64,000 bases of DNA, from the NCBI GenBank assembly GCA_029168955.1, contig JAPDOI010001228.1, forward strand, positions 62,001 to 126,000, in the 5' to 3' direction. The position numbers were made by a program, and so were the translations under genes. Numbering within the stretch: position 1 is the stretch's first letter; each line of letters opens with the position of its first letter. Source of the stretch: Aplectana chamaeleonis. Lineage: Eukaryota; Nematoda; Chromadorea; Rhabditida; Cosmocercidae. Shown here piece after piece: positions 1 to 12,971 of the stretch. The notes beneath the pieces were generated by a model, which saw only the letters and a list, made by a program, of their open reading frames with translations, ran no database searches and had not been told where the DNA came from.

Positions 1-3000
1 GTCACCCACTGCATCGTGCCACGGCACTCAACACCGTTCCACGGCACCCACTACATTGCGCCACGGCACTCAACATCGTGCCACGTCGCCCTCTACATCG
101 TTCCACGGCACCCACTACATTGTGCCACGGCACACAACATCGTGCCACGGCGCCCTCTGCATCGTTCCACGTCACCCACTACATTGCGCCACGGCACTCA
201 GCATCGTGCCACGGCACCCACTACATTGTGCCACGGCACTCAACATCGTGCCACGGCGCCCTCTACATCGTTCTACGTCACCCACTACATTGCACCACGG
301 CACTCAACATCGTGCCACGGCGCCCTCTACATCGTTCCACGTCACCCACTGCATCGTGCCACGGCGCCCTCTACATCGTTCCACGGCACCCAATACATTG
401 TGCCACGGCACTCAGCATCGTGCCGCCACGGCGCCCTCTACATCGTTCCACGGCACCCAATACATTGTGCCACGGCACTCAACACCGTGCCACGGCACCC
501 ACTACATTGCGCCACGGCACTCAACATCGTGCCACGTCGCCAACTACATCGTTCCACGTCACCCACTACATTGCGCCACGGCACTCAACATCGTGCCACG
601 GCGCCCTCTACATCGTTCCACGTCACCCACTGCATCGTGCCACGGCGCCCACTACATTGCGCCACGGCACTCAACATCGTGCCACGGCGCCAACTACATC
701 GTTCCACGGCACCCAATACATTGTGCCACGGCACTCAGCATCGTGCCACGTCAGCCACTACATTGTGCCACGGCAGTCAACATCGTGCCCACGTTCCACG
801 TCACCCACTACAATGTGCCACGGCAGTCACCATCGTGCCCCGGCGCCCTCTACACCGTTCCACGTCACCCACTACATTGTGCCACGGCACTCAGCATCGT
901 GCCACGGCACCCACTACATTGTGCCACGGCACTCAACATCGTGCCACGGCGCCCTCTACATCGTTCCACGTCACCCACTACAATGCGCCACGGCAGCCAA
1001 CATCGTGCCACAGCGCCCTCTACATCGTTCCACGTCACCCACTACATTGCGCCACGGCACTCAACATCGTGCCACGGCGCCCTCTACATCGTTCCACATC
1101 ACCCACTACATTGTGCCACGACGCCAACTACATCGTTCCACGTCACCCACTACATTCTGCCACGGCACTCAACATCGTGCCACGGCGCCCTCTACATCGT
1201 TCCACTTTACCCACTACATTGCGCCACGGCACTCAACATCGTGCCACGGCGCCCTCTACATCGTTCCAGGTCACCCACTACAATGCGCCACGGCAGTCAA
1301 CATCGTGCCACACACCCACGTACATCGTGCCACAGCGCCCTTTACATCGTTCCACGTCACCCACTACATTGCGCCACGGCACTCAACATCGTGCCACGTC
1401 GGCCACTACATTGTGCCACGGCACTCTACATCATGCCACGGCACTCAACATTGTGCCACGGCGCCCTCTACATCGTTCCACGTCACCCACTACATTGTGC
1501 CACGGCACTCACCCACTACATCATGCCACGGCACTCAACATCGTGCCACGGCGCCCTCTACATCGTTCCACGTCACCCACTACATTGCGCCACGGCACTC
1601 AACATCGTGCCACGGCGCCCTCTACATCGTTCCACGTCACCCACTACATTGCGCCACGGCACTCAGCATCGTGCCACGGCGCCCTCTACATCGTTCCACG
1701 TCACCCACTACATTGCGCCACGGCACTCAGCATCGTGCCACGGCACCCACTACATTGTGCCACGGCACTCAACATCGTGCCACGGCGCCCTCTACATCGT
1801 TCCACGTCACCCACTACAATGCGCCACGGCAGTCAACATCGTGCCACGGCAGTCAATATTGTGCCACGGCGCCCTCTACATCGTTCCACGTCACCCACTA
1901 CATTGCGCCACGGCACTCAACATCGTGCCACGGCGCCCTCTACATCGTTCCACGGCACTCAACATCGTGCCACGGCGCCCTCTACATCGTTCCACGTCAC
2001 CCACTACAATGCGCCACGGCAGTCAACATCGTGCCACGGCCCCCTCTACATCGTTCCACGTCACCCACTACATTGCGCCACGGCACTCAACATCGTGCCA
2101 CGGCGCCCTCTACATCGTTCCACGTCACCCACTACATTGTGCCACGGCACTCAACATCGTGCCACGGCGCCCTCTACATCGTTCCACGTCACCCACTACA
2201 TTGTGCCACGGCACTCAACATCGTGCCACGGCGCCCTCTACATCGTTCCACGTCACCCACTACATTGCGCCACGGCACTCAACATCGTGCCACGGCGCCC
2301 TCTACATCGTTCCACGTCACCCTCTACATTGTGCCACGGCACTCAACATCGTGCCACGGCACCCACTACTTTGTGCCACGGCACTCAACATCGTGCCACG
2401 GCGCCCTCTACATCGTTCCACGTCACCCACTACAATGCGCCACGGCAGTCAACATCGTGCCACGGCACTCAACATCGTGCCACGGCGCCCTCTACATCGT
2501 TCCACGTCACCCACTACAATGCGCCACGGCAGTCAACATCGTGCCACGGCAGTCAACATTGTGCCACGGCGCCCTCTACATCGTTCCACGTCACCCACTA
2601 TATTGCGCCACGGCACCCATCAGCCTGCCACGGGCCCCTCTACATCGTTCCCCCTCACCCACTACATTGCGCCACGGCACTCAACATCGTTCCACGTCAC
2701 CCACTACATTGTGCCACGGCACTCAACATCGTGTAACGGCACCCACTACATTGCGCCAAGGCACTCAACATCGTGCCACGGCGCCCTCTACATCGTTCCA
2801 AGTCACCCACTACATTGCGCCACGGCAGTCAACATTGTGCCACGGCGCCCACTACATTGCGCCACGGCGCTCAATATCGTGCCACGGCGCCCTCTACATC
2901 GTTCCACGTCACCCACTACATTGCGCCACGGCACTCGACATCGTGCCACGGCGCCCTCTACATCGTTCCACGTCACCCACTACAATGTTCCACGGCAGTC

Positions 3001-6000
3001 AACATCGTGCCACGGCGCCCTCTACATCGTTCCACGTTACCCACTACATTGTGCCACGGCACACAACATCGTGCCACGGCACTCAACATCGTGCCACGGC
3101 GCCCTCTACATCGTTCCACGGCACCCACTACATTGCGCCACGGCACTCAACATCGTGCCACGTCGCCAACTACATCGTTCCACGTCACCCACTACATTGC
3201 GCCACGACACTCAAAATCGTGCCACGGCGCCCTCTACATCGTTCCACGTCACCCACCACATTTGCCACGGCACTCAACATCGTGCCACGGCGCCCTCTAC
3301 ATCGTTCCACGTCACCCACTACATTGCGCCACGGCACTCAGCATCGTGCCACGGCGCCCACTGCATTGTGCCACGGCACTCAACATCGTGCCACGGCGCC
3401 CTCTACATCGTTTCACGTCACCCACTACAATGCGCCACGGCAGTCAACATTGTGCCACGGCAGTCTGTGCCACGGCGGCCTCTACGTCGTACCACGTCGC
3501 CCACTAGATTGCGCCACGGCACTCAACATCGTGCCGCGGCGCCCTCTACATCGTTCGACGGCACTCAACATCGTGCCACGGCGCCCTCTACATCGTTCCA
3601 CGTCACCCACTACAATGCGCCACGGCAGCCAGCATTGTGCCACGGCGCCCTCTACATCGTTCCACGTCACCCACTACATTGCGCCACGACACTCAACATC
3701 GTGCCACGGCGCCCTCTACATCGTTCCACGTCACCCACCACATTTGCCACGGCACTCAACATCGTGCCACGGCGCCCTCTACATCGTTTCACCTCACCCA
3801 CTACAATGTGCCACGGCAGTCAACATCGTGCCACGGCGCCCTCTACATCTTTTCACGTCACCCACTACATTGCGCCAAGGCACTCAACATCGTGCCACGG
3901 CGCCCTCTACATCGTTCCACGTCACCCACTACATTGTGCCACGGCACTCAACATCGTGCCACGGCACCCACTACTTTGTGCCACGGCACTCAACATCGTG
4001 CCACGGCGCCCTCTACATCGTTCCACGTCACCCACTACAATGCGCCACGGCAGTCAACATCGTGCCACGGCACTCAACATCGTGCCACGGCGCCCTCTAC
4101 ATCGTTCCACGTCACCCACTACAATGCGCCACGGCAGTCAACATCGTGCCACGGCAGTCAACATTGTGCCACGGCGCCCTCTACATCGTTCCACGTCACC
4201 CACTACATTGCGCCACGGCACTCAACATCGTGCCACGGCGCCCTCTACATCGTTCCACGTCACCCACTACATTGTGCCACGGCACTCAACATCGTGCCAC
4301 GGCACCCACTACATTGCGCCACGGCAGCCAACATCGTGCCACGTCACCCACTACAATGCGCCACGGCAGCCAACATCGTGCCACGTCACCCACTACATTG
4401 CGCCACGGCACTCAACATCGTGCCACGGCACTCAGCATCGTGCCACGGCGCCCACTACATTGCGCCACGGCGCTCAATATCGTGCCACGGCGCCCTCTAC
4501 ATCGTTCCACGTCACCCACTACATTGCGCCACGGCACTCGACATCGTGCCACGGCGCCCTCTACATCGTTCCACGTCACCCACTACATTGTGCCACGGCA
4601 CTCAACATCGTGCCACGGCGCCCTCTACATCGTTCCACGTCACCCACTACATTGTGCCACGGCACTCAACATCGTGCCACGGCGCCCTCTACATCGTTTC
4701 ACGTCGCCGACTACATTGCGCCACGGCACTCAACATGTTGTGCCACGGCACTCAACATCGTGCCACGGCGCCCTCTACATCGTTCCACGTCACCCACTAC
4801 ATTGTGCCACGGCACTCAACATCGTGCCACGGCACCCACTACATTGTGCCACGGCACTCAACATCGTGCCACGGCGCCCTCTACATCGTTCCACGTCACC
4901 CACTACATTGTGCCACGGCACTCAACATCGTGCCACGGCAGTCAACATTGTGCCACGGCGCCCTCTACATCGTTCCACGTCACCCACTACATTGCGCCAC
5001 GGCACTCAACATCGTGCCACGGCGCCCTCTACATCGTTCCACGTCACCCACTACATTGCGCCACGGCACTCAACATCGTGCCACGGCGCCCTCTACATCG
5101 TTCCACGTCACCCTCTACATTGTGCCACGGCACTCAACATCGTGCCACGGCACCCACTACTTTGTGCCACGGCACTCAACATCGTGCCACGGCGCCCTCT
5201 ACATCGTTCCACGTCACCCACTACAATGCGCCAAGGCAGTCAACATCGTGCCACGGCAGTCAACATTGTGGCACGGCGCCCTCTACATCGTTCCACGTCA
5301 CCCACTACATTGCGCCACGGCACTCAACATCGTGCCACGGCGCCCTCTACATCGTTCCACGTCACCCACTACAATGCGCCACGGCAGTCAACATCGTCCC
5401 ACGGCCCCCTCTACATCGTTCCACGTCACCCACTACATTGCGCCACGGCACTCAACATCGTGTCACGGCACTCAGCATCGTGCCACGTCACCCACTACAT
5501 TGCGCCACGGCACTCGACATCGTGCCACGGCGCCCTCTACATCGTTCCACGTCACCCACTACATTGCGCCACGGCACTCGACATCGTGCCACGGCGCCCT
5601 CTACATCGTTCCACGTCACCCACTACATTGTGCCACGGCACTCAACATCGTGCCACGGCGCCCTCTACATCGTTCCACGCCACCCACTACATTGTGCCAC
5701 GGCACTCAACATCGTGCCACGGCGCCCTCTACATCGTTTCACGTCACCCACTACATTGCGCCACGGCACTCAACATCGTGCCACGGCACCCACTACATGT
5801 GCCACGGCACTCAACATCGTGCCACGGCGCCCTCTACATCGTTCCACGTCACCCACTACATTGTGCCACGGCACTCAACATCGTGCCACGGCGCCCTCTA
5901 CATCGTTCCACGTCACCCACTACATTGCGCCACGGCACTCAGCATCGTGCCACGGCACCCACTACATTGTGCCACGGCGCTCAACATCGTGCCACGGCGC

Positions 6001-9000
6001 CCTCTACATCGTTTCACGTCGCCGACTACATTGCGCCACGGCACTCAACATGTTGTGCCACGGCACTCAACATCGTGCCACGGCGCCCTCTACATCGTTC
6101 CACGTCACCCACTACATTGCGCCACGGCACTCAACATCGTGCCACGGCGCCCTCTACATCGTTCCACGTCACCCACTACATTGTGCCACGGCACTCAACA
6201 TCGTGCCACGGCACCCACTACATTGTGCCACGGCACTCAACATCGTGCCACGGCGCCCTCTACATCGTTCCACGTCACCCACTACAATGCGCCACGGCAG
6301 TCAACATCGTGCCACGGCAGTCAACATTGTGCCACGGCGCCCTCTACATCGTTCCACGTCACCCACTACATTGCGCCACGGCACTCAGCATCGTGCCACG
6401 GCACCCACTACATTGTGCCACGGCACTCAACATCGTGCCACGGCGCCCTCTACATCGTTCCACGTCACCCACTACAATGCGCCACGGCAGTCAACATCGT
6501 GCCACGGCCCCCTCTACATCGTTCCACGTCACCCACTACATTGCGCCACGGCACTCAACATCGTGCCACGGCACTCAGCATCGTGCCACGGCGCCCACTA
6601 CATTGCGCCACGGCGCTCAATATCGTGCCACGGCGCCCTCTACACCGTTCCACGTCACCCACTACATTGTGCTACGGCACTGAACATCGTGCCACGGCGC
6701 CCTCTACATCGTTCCACGTCACCCACTACATTGTGCCACGGCACTCAACATCGTGCCACGGCGCCCTCTACATCGTTTCACGTCGCCGACTACATTGCGC
6801 CACGGCACTCAACATGTTGTGCCACGGCACTCAACATCGTGCCACGGCGCCCTCTACATCGTTCCACGTCACCCACTACATTGCGCCACGGCACTCAACA
6901 TCGTGCCACGGCGCCCTCTACATCGTTCCACGTCACCCACTACATTGTGCCACGGCACTCAACATCGTGCCACGGCGCCCTCTACATCGTTCCACGTCAC
7001 CCTCTACAATGCGCCACGGCAGTCAACATCGTGCCACGGCACCCACTACATTGTGCCATGGCACTCAACATCGTCCCACGGCGCCCTCTACATCGTTCCA
7101 CGTCACCCACTACAATGTTCCACGGCAGTCAACATCGTGCCACGGCAGTCAATATTGTGCCACGGCGCCCTCTACATCGTTCCACGTCACCCACTACATT
7201 GCGCCACGGCACTCAACATCGTGCCACGGCGCCCTCTACATCGTTCCACGGCACTCAACATCGTGCCACGGCGCCCTCTACATCGTTCCACGTCACCCAC
7301 TACAATGCGCCACGGCAGTCAACATCGTGCCACGGCCCCCTCTACATCGTTCCACGTCACCCACTACATTGCGCCACGGCACTCAACATCGTGCCACGGC
7401 ACTCAGCATCGTGCCACGGCGCCCACTACATTGCGCCACGGCGCTCAACATCGTGCAACTGCGCCCTCTACATCGTTCCACGTCACCCACTACATTGCGC
7501 CACGGCACTCGACATCGTGCCACGGCGCCCTCTACATCGTTCCACGTCACCCACTACATTGTGCCACGGCACTCAACATCGTGCCACGGCGCCCTCTACA
7601 TCGTTCCACGTCACCCACTACATTGTGCCACGGCACTCAACATCGTGCCACGGCGCCCTCTACATCGTTCCACGTCACCCACTACATTGCGCCACGGCAC
7701 TCAACATCGTGCCACGGCGCCCTCTACATCGTTCCACGTCACCCACTACATTGTGCCACGGCACTCAACATCGTGCCACGGCACCCACTACATTGCGCCA
7801 CGGCACTCAACATCGTGCCACGGCGCCCTCTACATCGTTCCACGTCACCCACTACATTGTGCCACGGCACTCAACATCGTGCCACGGCACTCAACATCGT
7901 GCCACGGCGCCCTCTACATCGTTCCACGTCACCCACTACATTGCGCCACGGCACTCAACATCGTGCCACGGCGCCCTCTACATCGTTCCACGTCACCCAC
8001 TACATTGTGCCACGGCACTCAACATCGTGCCACGGCGCCCTCTACATCGTTCCACGTCACCCACTACATTGCGCCACGGCACTCAACATCGTGCCACGGC
8101 GCCCTCTACATCGTTCCACGTCACCCACTACATTGTGCCACGGCACTCAACATCGTGCCACGGCGCCCTCTACATCGTTCCACGTCACCCACTACATTGC
8201 GCCACGGCACTCAGCATCGTGCCACGGCACCCACTACATTGTGCCACGGCACTCAACATCGTGCCACGGCGCCCTCTACATCGTTCCACGTCACCCACTA
8301 CAATGCGCCACGGCAGTCAACATCGTGCCACGGCAGTCAATATTGTGCCACGGCGCCCTCTACATCGTTCCACGTCACCCACTACATTGCGCCACGGCAC
8401 TCAACATCGTGCCACGGCGCCCTCTACATCGTTCCACGGCACTCAACATCGTGCCACGGCGCCCTCTACATCGTTCCACGTCACCCACTACAATGCGCCA
8501 CGGCAGTCAACATCGTGCCACGGCCCCCTCTACATCGTTCCACGTCACCCACTACATTGCGCCACGGCACTCAGCATCGTGCCACGGCACTCAGCATCGT
8601 GCCACGGCGCCCACTACATTGCGCCACGGCGCTCAATATCGTGCCACGGCGCCCTCTACATCGTTCCACGTCACCCACTACATTGCGCCACGGCACTCGA
8701 CATCGTGCCACGGCGCCCTCTACATCGTTCCACGTCACCCACTACATTGTGCCACGGCACTCAACATCGTGCCACGGCGCCCTCTACATCGTTCCACGTC
8801 ACCCACTACACTGTGCCACGGCACTCAACATCGTGCCACGGCGCCCTCTACATCGTTCCACGTCACCCACTACATTGCGCCACGGCACTCAACATCGTGC
8901 CACGGCGCCCTCTACATCGTTCCACGTCACCCACTACTTTGTGCCACGGCACTCAACATCGTGCCACGGCGCCCTCTACATCGTTCCACGTCACCCACTA

Positions 9001-11859
9001 CATTGCGCCACGGCACTCAACATCGTGCCACGGCGCCCTCTACATCGTTCCACGTCACCCACTACAATGCGCCACGGCAGTCAACATCGTGCCACGGCAG
9101 TCAACATTGTGCCACGGCGCCCTCTACATCGTTCCACGTCACCCACTACATTGCGCCACGGCACTCAACATCGTGCCACGGCGCCCTCTACATCGTTTTA
9201 CGTCACCCACTACATTGTGCCACGGCACTCAACATCGTGTAACGGCACCCACTACATTGCGCCACGGCACTCAACATCGTGCCACGGGGCCCTCTACATC
9301 GTTCCACGTCACCCACTACATTGCGCCACGGCACTCAACATCGTGCCACGGCACTCAGCATCGTGCCACGTCGCCCACTACATTGCGCCACGGCGCTCAA
9401 CATCGTGCCACGGCGCCCTCTACATCGTTCCACGTCACCCACTACATTGCGCCACGGCACTCAACATCGTGCCACGGCGCCCTCTACATCGTTCCACGTC
9501 ACCCACTACATTGCGCCACGGCACTCAACATCGTGCCACGGCGCCCTCTACATCGTTCCACGTCACCCACTACATTGCGCCACGGCACTCAACATCGTGC
9601 CACGGCGCCCTCTACATCGTTCCACGTCACCCACTACATTGCGCCACGGCACTCAACATCGTGCCACGGCGCCCTCTACATCGTTCCACGTCACCCTCTA
9701 CATTGTGCCACGGCACTCAACATCGTGCCACGGCACCCACTACTTTGTGCCACGGCACTCAACATCGTGCCACGGCGCCCTCTACATCGTTCCACGTCAC
9801 CCACTACAATGCGCCACGGCAGTCAACATCGTGCCACGGCAGTCAACATTGTGCCACGGCGCCCTCTACATCGTTCCACGTCACCCACTACATTGCGCCA
9901 CGGCACTCAACATCGTGCCACGGCGCCCTCTACATCGTTCCACGTCACCCACTACATTGCGCCACGGCACTCAACATCGTGCCACGGCGCCCTCTACATC
10001 GTTCCACGTCACCCACTACAATGCGCCACGGCAGTCAACATCGTGCCACGGCGCCCTCTACATCGTTCCACGTCACCCACTACACATTGTGCTACGGCGC
10101 GATCTACATCGTTTCACGTCGCCGACTACATTGTGCCACGGAACTCAACATTGTGCCACGGCACCCTCTACATTGTGCCACGGCGCCCTCTACATCGCGC
10201 CACGGCACTCAACATTGTCCCACGGCACTCTACGTCGTGCCGCCACGGCGCCCTCTACATCGTTCAACGTCACCCACTACATTGTGCCACGGCACTCAGC
10301 ATTGTGCCACGGCACTCAACATCGTTCCACGTCACCCACTACATTGTGCCACGGCACTCAACATCGTGCCACGGCGCCCTCTACATCATTCCACGTCACC
10401 CACTACAATGCGCCACGGCAGCCAACATCGTGCCACGTCACCCACTACATCGTTCCACGTCACCCACTACATTCTGCCACGGCACTCAACATCGTGCCAC
10501 GGCGCCCTCTACATCGTTCCACTTTACCCACTACATTGCGCCACGGCACTCAACATCGTGCCACGGCGCCCTCTACATCGTTCCAGGTCACCCACTACAT
10601 TCTGCCACGGCACTCAACATCGTGCCACGGCGCCCTCTACATCGTTCCACGTCACCCACTACATTGCGCCACGGCACTCAACATCGTGCCACGGCGCCCT
10701 CTACATCGTTCCACGTCACCCTCTACATTGTGCCACGGCACTCAACATCGTTCCACGGCAGTCAATATTGTGCCACGGCGCCCTCTACATCGTTCCACGT
10801 CACCCACTACATTGCGCCACGGCACTCAACATCGTGCCACGGCGCCCTCTACATCGTTCCACGTCACCCACTACATTGTGCCACGGCACTCAACATCGTG
10901 CCACGGCACCCACTACATTGCGCCACGGCACTCAGCATCGTGCCACGGCGCCCTCTACATCGTTTCACGTCGCCGACTACATTTTGCCACGGCACTCAAC
11001 ATTGTGTCACGGTGCGATCTACATTGTTCAACGTCACCCACTACACCGTGCCACGGTGCCCTTTACATCGTGCCACGGCACTCAATATTGTGCCACGGCG
11101 CCTCTCTATAACGTTCCACGTCGCCCACTACATTGTGCCACGGCACTCAGCATCGTGCCACGGCACCCACTACAATGCGCCACGGCAGCCAACATCGTGC
11201 CACGTCACCCACTACAATGCGCCACGGCAGCCAACATCGTGCCACGGCGCCCTCTACATCGTTCTACGTCACCCACTACATTGCACCACGGCACTCAACA
11301 TCGTGCCACGGCGCCCTCTACATCGTTCCACGTCACCCACTACAATGCGCCACGGCAGTCAACATCGTGCCACGGCAGTCAATATTGTGCCACGGCGCCC
11401 TCTACATCGTTCCACGTCACCCACTACATTGTGCCACGGCACTCAGCATCGTGCCACGGCACCCACTACAATGCGCCACGGCAGCCAACATCGTGCCACG
11501 TCACCCACTACAATGCGCCACGGCAGCCAACATCGTGCCACGGCGCCCTCTACATCGTTCTACGTCACCCACTACATTGCACCACGGCACTCAACATCGT
11601 GCCACGGCGCCCTCTACATCGTTCCACGTCACCCACTACAATGCGCCACGGCAGCCAACATCGTGCCACGTCACCCACTACAATGCGCCACGGCAGCCAA
11701 CATCGTGCCACGGCGCCCTCTACATCGTGCCAAGTCACCCACTACAATGCGCCACGGCAGCCAACATCGTGCCACGGCGCGATCTACATCGTTCCACGTC
11801 ACCCACTACAATGTGCTACGGCACTCAACATCGTGCCACGGCGCCCTCTACATCGTTCA
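1..11859 (+). repeat. Satellite array, 64-bp unit of three 20-22 bp sub-monomers (block 1)
   Basis: The block is tandem from the window edge to 11859. Each sub-monomer opens with a core close to GTGCCACGGC or GTTCCACGTC. The commonest order is a 20-bp type (..ACTCAACATC), a 22-bp type (..GCCCTCTACATC) and a 22-bp type (..ACCCACTACATT), giving 64 bp, as at 2101, 2165 and 2229. Extra or missing sub-monomers are common. All units point the same way. The consensus has no TAA, TAG or TGA on the plus strand, so all three forward frames stay open for kilobases. I found five stops in them: 2734, 3505, 6681, 9240 and 11109. Because 64 is not a multiple of 3, each frame reads the same roughly 64-residue peptide in turn. 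I read this as non-coding satellite. The left end lies outside the window. Confidence 0.95.
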
Positions 11860-12456
11860 TATACGTTGGATCCGACTCACTCATTTTCGGATATCCATCC
11901 GAATGAACCGAAATTTTCATGACTCAAAATCCGACTCACCGAAAAAAACGTCGAAATCCGAGTGATTTCAAAATCCGATTCACTGAAAAAAACTCAAAAT
12001 CCGTTTGATTCAAAATCTGAATCACCGAAATGCGCTATTAGTCGGATAATGATTCGGATACCGAATATCCAAAACATACCTTGATTCGCATCGGATAGTG
12101 AGTCGGATATCGGTAGATTCGGCTGATATGCTGGTACTCAAAAAAGTGTATCTGATGTCACGACTCGATATTTCATTGTACTGTAGCCATGCGGATTTCG
12201 TTCTACTGTAGCCCTTTGAGTTGTTGACAGACCGCTCCCTGTTGACAACTCAAATCGCGCACATCGTCAGCCGGAGACCTGCCCGTTGCCCCCTGTTGTC
12301 CTTGTTGTCGGACTGTTGAACTTTCCATGTTTTCGGGCTGTTTACCTTGTTGTCGGGCTGGTGACATTTCGATTTGTTGCGTTTAGCTGCCTATTTAGGA
12401 GCAGTTCACATCCTGCAGGACTGTTTCATCTAGCTAAGGAACTACTTTACTCCGAC

Positions 12457-12523
12457 ACGCGTCGCGGTCGGCACACCAACACGCTTCGCGGTCGACACAC
12501 CGGCATGCGTCGCGGCTGGGTCG
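12457..12523. repeat. Short GC-rich tandem repeat, 24 bp x about 2.8
   Basis: Units start at 12457, 12481 and 12505 and share TCGCGG followed by a CACACC-type half. It sits in the interior of the hAT-like element, upstream of the RTE insertion. The rest of 12130-12959 shows no convincing gene: the local open frame has no recognisable domain. Confidence 0.55.
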
Positions 12524-12971
12524 CCCAGCCTCCACTGGGGCCGCCACCGTTTTATCTAGAGCGCTGAAACGCTAGCTGTACAACAGCTGGGCCAGACCAT
12601 AACTAGCGGCCACGGCCCTGCGAAATATCGGCGGGTTGGCTCATGGTGGGCGGATCAAACTGTTATCGACGCCCCAGTTTGCACGAGACACTACAGACAT
12701 ACAATTGGCGGACAGTGTGAAATTCCCGACGCATTTCTACGCATAGTCAGCGTAGATTTTGCGCATATAAGGCATTGATCCTCTTCGTTTGATTTGTTCT
12801 TGCGAGCATGGCGCATTGAGGGTACGATTGTCTCCAAAAAACCATGTGTGTTGATCGAACCGGCAACCCTGTTTAAAGAGATTCAGACATGAATTCACGG
12901 GTGCTTACGAAATTGATGACACATTTTCAAAAATAGAATTGGTTTGCAAATATTTCGATATAAAGATGATT

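Noticed and set aside
1..11859. CRISPR-like array of regular repeats
   Set aside because: There are no unique spacers; every sub-monomer is a variant of the same sequence, and the host is a eukaryote.
16..11965. Open frames of up to about 3970 codons on the plus strand
   Set aside because: They follow from a stop-free satellite unit, exist in all three frames at once and read the same periodic peptide. No start, splice or domain evidence supports a gene.
12286..12567. 93-codon frame in the TIR element as a transposase remnant
   Set aside because: No transposase motif is present; part of it is a 24-bp GC-rich tandem repeat.
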